Below are positions 1 through 6,986 of a stretch of DNA of 13,043 nucleotides, in pieces. Below the pieces are notes generated by a model that saw only the letters and a list, made by a program, of their open reading frames with translations, had not been told where the DNA came from and ran no database searches. The stretch's first letter is position 1; the number at the start of each line of letters is the position of its first letter. The stretch comes from an uncultured Prevotellaceae bacterium (GTDB lineage Bacteria > Bacteroidota > Bacteroidia > Bacteroidales > Muribaculaceae): positions 1 to 13,043 of the forward strand of contig CAMGFF010000028.1 in the NCBI GenBank assembly GCA_946055125.1. Reading direction: 5' to 3'. The position numbers and the translations under genes are program-made.

Positions 1-2724
1 TGTCTGCCGGCTTTGGGACGCAACTTTGTGAAAATGGTGGAATTCCCGGCCGACGCTACTGCTGAGGAGAAAGTGGAAATGGCTTCGCGCCTTGTGCCCT
101 CGAAACGCCAGCGAGAGTGGCAGAAACTGGAGCTGACGGCATTCTTGCACTTTGGTATGAACACTTTCACTAACCGCGAGTGGGGCGACGGCAAGGAAGA
201 TCCCACGCTGTTTAACCCCACCAACTTCGATGCCGACCAGTGGGTGAGAACGCTGAAGGCGGCGGGATTCAAGATGGTGATACTCACAGCCAAGCATCAC
301 GACGGCTTCTGCCTGTGGCCCACGGCCACCACCTGCCACTCGGTGGCATCGTCGGCATGGCGCGACGGCAAGGGCGACGTGGTGGGAGAGCTGCGCGAGG
401 CGTGCAACAGGCACGGCATGAAGCTGGGCCTCTATCTCTCGCCGTGGGACCGCAATGCCGAGTGCTACGGCGACTCGCCGCGCTACAACGACATGCTCGT
501 GGCACAGCTCACCGAGTTGCTGACCCGCTATGGGAGGATTGATGAGGTGTGGTTTGACGGCGCATGCGGTGAAGGACCCAATGGGCGGCGGCAGGAATAT
601 GACTGGGACCGCTTCGCCGCAGTGATACGCCGGCTCCAGCCCCACGCCGTGACCGCCATAATGGGCGACGACGTGCGGTGGGTGGGCAACGAGCGCGGCC
701 AGGGCCGCCTCACCGAGTGGAGCGCCACGGCAATCACGCCCGGAATCTACAGCCACGCCAAGGAGGAGAATGAGCGGCTTGGGCTATATGAAAAAGCCCC
801 CGACCTGGGCAGCCGCGAGATAGTGGCACGCGCCAAGCGGCTATACTGGTGGCCCTCGGAGGTGGATGTGTCGATAAGGCAGGGGTGGTTCTACCATGAG
901 GACCAGGAGCCGAAGCCGCTTCAAGAGCTTGCCGACATCTACCTGAACTCGGTGGGCCGCAACTCGGTGCTGCTGCTCAACGTGCCGCCCGACACCGAGG
1001 GGCGCATACACAGCAGCGACAGCACCCGGCTCATGGAGCTGCGGCGGTGGATTGACGCATCATTTGGCGAAAATCTTGTGAAAAAGCGCAAGGGCAACAC
1101 AGGGAAGTGGGGCAAGACTGCCGAAATCGACGCTGTGATGCTGGGCGAGGACATAGCCAAGGGGCAGCGCATCGAGGCCTTTGCCGTGGAGGCACTCACA
1201 GCCGGCGGCAAGTGGCAACAAGTGGCCGAGGGGACAACAGTGGGACGCAAGCGCATCGTAACCTTCGCGCCAGTGGAGGCCGAGGCCATAAGGGTGACGG
1301 TGAAGCAGCACCGAGGCAAGAAATATCACCTTTCGTGCCTTGGAGCCTACAAGATGCAGGATATAGCACAGCCCACAATCAACGCAGTGCACTACAAGAA
1401 GCTCACCAAGGAAGCGTGGGCGATAACCGAGGCACCCGGCGGCGACACCAGTGTGGCCCGGCGAGCGATCGACGGCAATGACAGCACACTATTCGCCGCC
1501 AGAGTGGCACACTATCCCACCCGGCTCACCATCGACCTGCGGGCCATGGTGCCGGTGGCGGGGATAATCTACACGCCGGCGGCCGACGCGCGAGGGGCAA
1601 TTTACGGCTACGAGCTGAGCACGAGCACTGACGGCATTGTGTTCACGCCCTGCAAGGCACCGGGCGAATTTGGCAACATCAAGAACAACCCCATGCCGCA
1701 ACGGGTGCTGCTCGACAATCACCACATGGCGCGATATGTGCGGCTCACGGCACTGAGCGAATGCAGCGGAGGTGACAGCATAGCCATAGGCGAGATAGAC
1801 GTGCTCGTGCCGCAGCACTTCGCCGAGCCCAAGGACAACGAGCGGGCAGTGTGGAGCGACCCGGCTGCACCACTGAGGCTGAAGCCCGGCGACAAACACC
1901 CCACATTGCCGGGGTGGGAGTTCTACACCGCGCATGAGTTCAGGTCAGAGGACAGCGACGGTCACCGACCACTCGGGTGGACGGCACAAGACAAGCCACA
2001 TGTGGCGCGAAGCGGGCTGATAGACCTCGAGAGGTGCTGCGAGCTTCGCGACGGAGCGCTGCACCTGACGAGCCACGAGCTTGCCGACTCGGCCGACAAC
2101 GGCCATGGGCGGAGGGTGAAATACACCACCTTCGCACTTCGCAGCGTGCCAGCCGACAGCCCCGAGGCGTGGTGCACCTTCACCGAGAACATGCGCATAG
2201 AGGTGCGCTGCCGCCGCAGCAACCATATGGGCATGAACGACGCACTGTGGTTCATGGGCAACAACGGCAAGTGGCCGGACAACGGCGAGATAGACCTGCT
2301 TGAGAATCCCAAGCGCGAAATAAACCAGCGGGCGCACTTCACTTTGCACTCGGCCAATCACTATGCCGGGGTGGTGGGCGGCACCGGCAGCACGACAGCC
2401 TCGATAGAGCTTGCCGACATGACGAGGTGGAACATCTACTGGCTTGAGTGGCACAGCGACCGCATAGAGGGCGGAGTGAACGGACAGACCTACTTTGTGC
2501 ACCACAAGGGTGACAACGGCAACACCGACTGGCCATGGAGCGACCCGGCGGGCTTCTTCATGCTCATAACGAGCGGCCTTAGCGACCGCGAGGATGCGTG
2601 GCCCGGCAAGGTGAACCCCGGCGAGTGGGTCAACGGCAATGAGCCAGCGATGGACGTGGACTGGATAAGAGTGTTCACCAGGCCCAGGACGTATCACCCC
2701 ACACCTAAAGTTACTTTTTATTGA
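1..2724 (+). CDS. Multidomain glycoside hydrolase: GH29 alpha-L-fucosidase, F5/8 type C module, GH16 endo-glycanase (5' partial)
   Basis: The reading frame is open from the first base to TGA at 2722-2724 (907 residues visible). The start and probably a signal peptide lie upstream; TTG at 13 and ATG at 34 are poor starts because similar proteins carry a leader before the EFPADAT-like segment. The GH29 barrel (about nt 85-1050) shows FLHFGMNTF, AKHHDGFCLWP, LGLYLSPWDRNAECYG and EVWFDGACGEGPNG. The Asp at 556-558 is the expected nucleophile. The Glu at 691-693 (WVGNE) is the candidate acid/base, 45 residues later, the spacing I recall for the Bifidobacterium AfcB enzyme. A beta-sandwich follows, then an F5/8C (CBM32-like) module at about 1420-1810. 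A GH16 domain spans about 1910-2690, with ALWFMG and the catalytic ExDxxE as EIDLLE at 2287-2304. Subfamily GH29-B, a linkage such as Fuc-alpha-1,3/1,4, and a periplasmic or surface location are inferred. The HTCS gene follows directly. Confidence 0.88.
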   Translation, partial: CLPALGRNFVKMVEFPADATAEEKVEMASRLVPSKRQREWQKLELTAFLHFGMNTFTNREWGDGKEDPTLFNPTNFDADQWVRTLKAAGFKMVILTAKHHDGFCLWPTATTCHSVASSAWRDGKGDVVGELREACNRHGMKLGLYLSPWDRNAECYGDSPRYNDMLVAQLTELLTRYGRIDEVWFDGACGEGPNGRRQEYDWDRFAAVIRRLQPHAVTAIMGDDVRWVGNERGQGRLTEWSATAITPGIYSHAKEENERLGLYEKAPDLGSREIVARAKRLYWWPSEVDVSIRQGWFYHEDQEPKPLQELADIYLNSVGRNSVLLLNVPPDTEGRIHSSDSTRLMELRRWIDASFGENLVKKRKGNTGKWGKTAEIDAVMLGEDIAKGQRIEAFAVEALTAGGKWQQVAEGTTVGRKRIVTFAPVEAEAIRVTVKQHRGKKYHLSCLGAYKMQDIAQPTINAVHYKKLTKEAWAITEAPGGDTSVARRAIDGNDSTLFAARVAHYPTRLTIDLRAMVPVAGIIYTPAADARGAIYGYELSTSTDGIVFTPCKAPGEFGNIKNNPMPQRVLLDNHHMARYVRLTALSECSGGDSIAIGEIDVLVPQHFAEPKDNERAVWSDPAAPLRLKPGDKHPTLPGWEFYTAHEFRSEDSDGHRPLGWTAQDKPHVARSGLIDLERCCELRDGALHLTSHELADSADNGHGRRVKYTTFALRSVPADSPEAWCTFTENMRIEVRCRRSNHMGMNDALWFMGNNGKWPDNGEIDLLENPKREINQRAHFTLHSANHYAGVVGGTGSTTASIELADMTRWNIYWLEWHSDRIEGGVNGQTYFVHHKGDNGNTDWPWSDPAGFFMLITSGLSDREDAWPGKVNPGEWVNGNEPAMDVDWIRVFTRPRTYHPTPKVTFY

Positions 2725-2732
2725 TGAAAAAA

Positions 2733-2763
2733 TTTGGTGATTACATAATTTTGCGTAAATTTG
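2733..2763 (+). promoter_or_regulatory. Bacteroidetes-type -33/-7 promoter for the HTCS gene
   Basis: TTTG at 2733-2736 is followed after exactly 19 bp by TAAATTTG at 2756-2763. This matches the Bacteroides consensus TTTG-N19-21-TAnnTTTG. A second -7 match, TAATTTTG, lies at 2746-2753 but has only a weak -33 partner (ATTG at 2720-2723, 22 bp away). The region is markedly AT-rich compared with both flanking genes. Transcription would begin near 2767-2770, only a few bases before ATG 2772, so the mRNA would be almost leaderless if this match is the functional one. This is a sequence match only; no transcript data are available. Confidence 0.6.
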
Positions 2764-2771
2764 TTATCACT

Positions 2772-5700
2772 ATGAGAAAACTAAGTGCAATAAAGAGAAT
2801 AGCCCAGCTTGCGATGGTGGTGCTGGCAGCAGCAGTGGCATCGCAGGCGCACGCCGGGGGCTACTACTTCAAGGAGCTCTCGATAGCTGAGGGACTGTCG
2901 CATAGCTCGGTGCAGTGCATACACCGCGACACGAAAGGCTTCCTGTGGGTTGGCACGAAATATGGGCTCAACCGCTTCGACAACGAGAACATCACCACAT
3001 TCTATGCCGGAATGCCCAGCGCCGCAACATCGATAACCGCCAATGAGATAAAATTCATCACCGAGGACGCACGCGGCACAATATGGGTAGGTGCGATAAA
3101 CGGCATAAGCACCTACGACAGCCGCCAGGGGACCTTCACCGAGGTGCTGTGTGACGGCAGCCGGGTGAACGTGCGCTCATACTGCGCCACCCCCGAGGGA
3201 CTGCTGCTTGGCGGCGCGGGCAACATCTACCACTACAGCTACGCCGAGCAGAGGCTGAGCCGCATAGAAGTGAGCGGCGGCTCGACGATGTTCTACACCT
3301 ACATAGGGCAGATGGCCGACGGGCGGTTCCTGCTTGCCACGCGGTGGGACGGTATGTGGATATACAATCCCAAGACAGCCACGGTGGAGCGTATGGCCGC
3401 GATGGGCGAGAAGAAGATAATGGCGACGTGCATCGACAAGCACGGCAACATCTACATATCGCCCTACGGCGCGGGAATCTACTGCTACAGCCCCAACCTG
3501 AAGCTCAGCTACCACGCCGGCACGCACAACCAGATGCTGTCGAGCAACCTGGTGACCGACATGGAGGAATGCGACGGCACACTGTGGATAGGAACCGACG
3601 GTGGCGGAATCAACCTGCTCGACATCGCCTCGCGGCGCGTGCAGAACCTGGGCAGCACGGCGGGCATCACGTCGGCATTGCCGGTGAGCTCGGTGCTTTG
3701 CCTCTACCGCGACACCGACGACAACATGTGGGCAGGCACGGTGCGCGGGGGAGTGATGTATATCCACAGCGTGTATATGCACACCCACAGCAACATGCTC
3801 AAGAACGACAACCGGTGGATAAGCGCACGCACGGTGCTGAGCATAGCGCCGGAGAGCAATGGGCACATACTTGTGGGCATAGACGACGGCGGAGTGTGCG
3901 ACTTCGACCCCACGACTGGGGAATTCAAGGAATACCGCACCACCTTCGGCATGAAGGTGTCGTCGCTGGCCGAGATAGATGCGGAGAAAGTGCTCATATC
4001 GGAATATGCCTCGGGACTGCACATACTGAACAAGGCGAGCGGCCGGCTGACTCGCATCACCTACCTTGACCCGGCAAGCGACCGGCTGCTTCGCACGAGG
4101 CCGGTGGCGCTTAACATCTCGACGATAGACCGCGAGCGGGTGCTGCTGGTATCGGACTCGCTGTGCATCTACCACCACAAGGCCCGCCGCTTTGAGCGCC
4201 TGGCGCAGCCCGGAGGCAAGAGCCAGGGCAGCCTGAACTGCTTCTACTGCGACAGCACGCGGGCGCTGCTCTTCCGTGGCAATGAAATCTTTGAGCTGAA
4301 CATACCGCAGAAAACGTGCCGCCTTGTGGGCGCCACCGGTGCGGGACAGAGCATAACCTGCGCCCAGCACGACGGCAAGAGCCGAATATACATAGGCACA
4401 ATCAACGGACTGGTGCATTGTGACATCGCCACCGGGCATTGCCAGCCACTGAACAGCGACATGCTGCGCTGCATCACGGCGATGACACTCGACGGCAACT
4501 GCCTGTGGATAGGCGCGCAGAACTCGCTGCTGCTGCGGCTCATCGACAGCGGCAACACCCTGATACTGGGGCCGGCCGACGGCGTGGCGACCAATGAATT
4601 TATCTACAAGGCGGTACTCAACGCGCCCTCGGGCATCTACATGGGAGGCAACAGCGGACTGCTGCACATTGACAACAACGCCGCGCATGAGATACTCAAC
4701 TCCAACTCGGCGATAGAGATAAGCCTCACCGACGTGCTTATTGACGGCATATCGCACACGAGCGACATCGACGGACAGCACATAGCTGTGCCCTACGACC
4801 ACTCCTCGGTGACGATAAGGCTGATCGACCGGGAGAAGAACACCTTCCGCCGCAAAATGTTCCGCTACAGCATAGATGGCGCGAAACGCGACAACAACAC
4901 AATAGAGACTGATGAGCGCTCGCTCACGCTCAACATGCTACAATCGGGGAGCTACAAGGTGTGGGTGTCGTGCAGCACGCAAGATGGCGGGTGGACACGG
5001 CCGGTGATGCTGGTGGAGCTCGACGTGCTCACGCCATGGTGGCGCACGGGCTATGCCTTTGCGGCCTACGGCATAGTGGTGGCACTGCTGTGGTTCATGG
5101 TGACACGCTACCTCTACCGCAAGAAAAAAGACCAGATGCAGCTCATAATGAAGGAGCACGAGCGAATGAGCTATGAGAAGCAGGTGAACTTCCTCGTGAA
5201 CATCAACCACGAGCTTCGCACCCCGCTCACCCTCATCTATGCCCCGCTGAAGAGGCTGCTGCAAAGGCTGCACAATGCCGATGCGGCCATGGTGGAGAGT
5301 GAGCTAAAAGGCATCTACCGGCAGACGAAGAAGATGCGCAACATCATCAACATGATACTCGACCTTCGCCGGCTGGAATCGGGACACACCGAGCTTCGCT
5401 TCACCGCCACCGACATCAACGCCTGGGTGCGCGGGGTGACCGACGACTTCGCCTCGGAGCTTGAGGCAAAGCAGCTCACGGTGGTGACACGCCTCGATGA
5501 GGGCATAGGGCAGGTGAGCATCGACGTGGACAAGTGCGACTTAGTGCTCTCGAACATCATCATCAACGCACTGAAATACACGCGCCCCGGCACCACGCTC
5601 ACGATAACGACCGAGCGGCGCGGGGGCATGGTGAGAGTGAGCGTGATCGACTGCGGGCCGGGGCTGAAGGGCGTGGACCCCTCGCAGCTTTTCACCGTGT

Positions 5701-6725
5701 TCTACCAGGGCGACAACGCGGTGGCCGGCACGGGACTGGGACTGGCCTACTCGAAGTCGCTCATCACGCTACAGAACGGCAACATAGGAGCAGAGGACAA
5801 TGCCGGCGGGGAGGGGGCGACATTCTGGTTTGAGCTGCCGCTGGACCGCAAGGAAGGCGAGACACAGAAAGTGCGGATAGAAAACACGCTGCTCGATGAC
5901 ACCACGGCTGCGGTGCCGGCACGCGACGCGGCAGCCGACGACTTCGACATGAGCGAGCTGAAAGCGATAGTGATAGAGGACGACACCGACCTGAACAACT
6001 TTATAGTGGAGGGTCTGCGCCCGGCATTCGGGCAGGTGCTTCACGCTTTCAACGGCAAGGAGGCGCTGATGCAGATAAAGCAGATGAAGCCCGACATAAT
6101 AATAAGCGACGTGATGGTGCCACTCATGAACGGCTTTGAGCTGTGCCGCGCGGTTAAGCAGAGCGAGGAGCTGCAGCACATACCGGTGATACTGCTCACG
6201 GCCCGCATCAACGATGACAGCATAGAGCAGGGCTATAACCAGGGAGCCGACAGCTATATGTCGAAGCCATTCAGCCTTGATATGCTCATAGCACGCTGCC
6301 GCAACCTGCTGCACAACCGCACGATAGTGCGCCGCCGCTACAAGGGCAGCGGCACGGTGACGATACCGGAGGAAGCAAAAATGAACAACTCCAATGAGTC
6401 GTTCCTGCTACAAATCAACAAGGTGATTGCCGAGAATATAGGAAATCCCGACTTCAGCGTTGACAGCATAGTGGAGAAGATGCTTATGAGCCGCGCGAGC
6501 GTGTATAACAGGCTGAAAGAGCTGACGGGCTACAGCATTGGCGACTATATCAACGAGTATCGCTTCACTCACGCGAAGGAGTTGCTCACAGGGAGTAACT
6601 TGCCGATAAACGAGATTGCGGCGCAGCTGGGCTTCAACTCGCAGCGCTACTTCAGCACGTTTTTCAAGAACAAGACGGGCATGACTCCCTCGGCCTACCG
6701 CAACGATGCGCGGAAAGAGGGGTGA
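2772..6725 (+). CDS. Hybrid two-component system sensor kinase/response regulator with AraC-type DNA-binding domain (HTCS)
   Basis: This 1317-residue membrane protein senses a glycan fragment in the periplasm and regulates PUL transcription. ATG 2772 is chosen because it opens directly into a signal peptide (MRKLSAIKRIAQLAMVVLAA, likely cleavage after AHA at 28). Residues about 30-660 carry roughly 13-14 Reg_prop repeats (for example FLWVGTKYGLNRFD, TLWIGTDGGGINLLD), fitting two seven-bladed propellers. A Y_Y_Y domain lies at about 675-750 and a membrane helix at about 760-778. The HisKA box is NINHELRTP with phospho-acceptor His813. The ATPase shows the N box at 928-935, DCGPG at 960 and GTGLGL at 986-991. 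The receiver has the acidic triad E1069-D1070-D1071, phospho-acceptor Asp1113 and Lys1165. The AraC HTH occupies about 1208-1312. All catalytic residues are intact. The neighbouring fucosidase/GH16 gene suggests a fucosylated glycan ligand; the exact ligand is unknown. Confidence 0.95.
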   Translation: MRKLSAIKRIAQLAMVVLAAAVASQAHAGGYYFKELSIAEGLSHSSVQCIHRDTKGFLWVGTKYGLNRFDNENITTFYAGMPSAATSITANEIKFITEDARGTIWVGAINGISTYDSRQGTFTEVLCDGSRVNVRSYCATPEGLLLGGAGNIYHYSYAEQRLSRIEVSGGSTMFYTYIGQMADGRFLLATRWDGMWIYNPKTATVERMAAMGEKKIMATCIDKHGNIYISPYGAGIYCYSPNLKLSYHAGTHNQMLSSNLVTDMEECDGTLWIGTDGGGINLLDIASRRVQNLGSTAGITSALPVSSVLCLYRDTDDNMWAGTVRGGVMYIHSVYMHTHSNMLKNDNRWISARTVLSIAPESNGHILVGIDDGGVCDFDPTTGEFKEYRTTFGMKVSSLAEIDAEKVLISEYASGLHILNKASGRLTRITYLDPASDRLLRTRPVALNISTIDRERVLLVSDSLCIYHHKARRFERLAQPGGKSQGSLNCFYCDSTRALLFRGNEIFELNIPQKTCRLVGATGAGQSITCAQHDGKSRIYIGTINGLVHCDIATGHCQPLNSDMLRCITAMTLDGNCLWIGAQNSLLLRLIDSGNTLILGPADGVATNEFIYKAVLNAPSGIYMGGNSGLLHIDNNAAHEILNSNSAIEISLTDVLIDGISHTSDIDGQHIAVPYDHSSVTIRLIDREKNTFRRKMFRYSIDGAKRDNNTIETDERSLTLNMLQSGSYKVWVSCSTQDGGWTRPVMLVELDVLTPWWRTGYAFAAYGIVVALLWFMVTRYLYRKKKDQMQLIMKEHERMSYEKQVNFLVNINHELRTPLTLIYAPLKRLLQRLHNADAAMVESELKGIYRQTKKMRNIINMILDLRRLESGHTELRFTATDINAWVRGVTDDFASELEAKQLTVVTRLDEGIGQVSIDVDKCDLVLSNIIINALKYTRPGTTLTITTERRGGMVRVSVIDCGPGLKGVDPSQLFTVFYQGDNAVAGTGLGLAYSKSLITLQNGNIGAEDNAGGEGATFWFELPLDRKEGETQKVRIENTLLDDTTAAVPARDAAADDFDMSELKAIVIEDDTDLNNFIVEGLRPAFGQVLHAFNGKEALMQIKQMKPDIIISDVMVPLMNGFELCRAVKQSEELQHIPVILLTARINDDSIEQGYNQGADSYMSKPFSLDMLIARCRNLLHNRTIVRRRYKGSGTVTIPEEAKMNNSNESFLLQINKVIAENIGNPDFSVDSIVEKMLMSRASVYNRLKELTGYSIGDYINEYRFTHAKELLTGSNLPINEIAAQLGFNSQRYFSTFFKNKTGMTPSAYRNDARKEG

Positions 6726-6848
6726 GATTTTTTTGGCTGTGGGGCGTGGGTGGCGTGCATAATCGCGTATCTACGACACGCTATTGCTTCTTTTTGTGGC
6801 TACTCCACACAAGAGGGTGTGTCATTGCCTGATTGTGAGGCGGTAACG

Positions 6849-6938
6849 CGGACGCACCAGGGTGCGTCCCTACATGAAAAGCTTATCAAATTTCCGTTTG
6901 ATAAGCTTTTCATGTAGGGAGGCGGGACGGTGCGTGCG
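6849..6938. repeat. 90-bp imperfect palindrome (REP- or MITE-like) in the convergent intergenic region
   Basis: The 10-mer CGGACGCACC at 6849-6858 is matched with one mismatch by the reverse complement of 6929-6938. The shared core TCCCTACATG follows, and only an 8-bp block differs between the two sides (6859-6866 versus 6921-6928). The left half also folds on itself, since GGACGCACC (6850-6858) and GGTGCGTCC (6861-6869) are perfect reverse complements two bases apart. The element therefore has two competing folds. It sits between the HTCS stop and the ispG stop with no open reading frame. No transposase is nearby. The rest of 6726-6986 shows only a run of seven T at 6728-6734 and nothing else recognisable. 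Mobility or high copy number is inferred from the shape only. Confidence 0.6.
6867..6920. repeat. Perfect 24-bp inverted repeat with 6-nt loop, possible bidirectional terminator
   Basis: The left arm is 6867-6890 and the right arm 6897-6920, with TTTCCG as the loop. Every position pairs. Inner sequences AAAAGCTTATCAAA and TTTGATAAGCTTTT put an A-tract before and a T-tract after the inner stem when read from either strand, which suits a bidirectional terminator between the convergent HTCS and ispG genes. Against that, the inner stem is AT-rich, the T-tract is itself paired, and the hairpin is about 140 nt past the HTCS stop and about 65 nt past the ispG stop. Termination is inferred; the inverted repeat itself is certain. 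Confidence 0.7.
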
Positions 6939-6986
6939 GGGATAGTTGCTGTTATCCATGACAAGGGGTGACTAGGGATAGGGGGA

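Noticed and set aside
13..36. TTG 13 or ATG 34 as the true start of the fucosidase gene
   Set aside because: The frame is open to base 1 and no signal peptide follows either codon, while the visible N-terminus matches the mature region of secreted GH29 proteins.
1945..2697. A 250-codon open frame on the - strand opposite the GH16 domain
   Set aside because: The sense strand carries the GH16 catalytic motif in frame; the antisense frame is low-complexity shadow sequence.
2721..2771. Upstream HTCS starts at TTG 2721 or ATG 2724, overlapping the GH29 stop
   Set aside because: They would put 16-17 extra residues before the signal peptide, and the promoter match at 2733-2763 would lie inside the coding region. 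ATG 2772 fits better, though stop-start coupling cannot be excluded.
3177..4802. A 541-codon open frame on the - strand opposite the HTCS propeller
   Set aside because: It is antisense to strong Reg_prop repeats. Its translation is rich in Val, Arg, His and Ala with no domain pattern, as expected from GC-rich codon bias in the real gene.
6726..6986. tRNA, small RNA gene, CRISPR or insertion sequence in the convergent intergenic region
   Set aside because: There is no cloverleaf, no spaced direct repeats and no transposase frame. Only the palindromic element and a short T-run are present.
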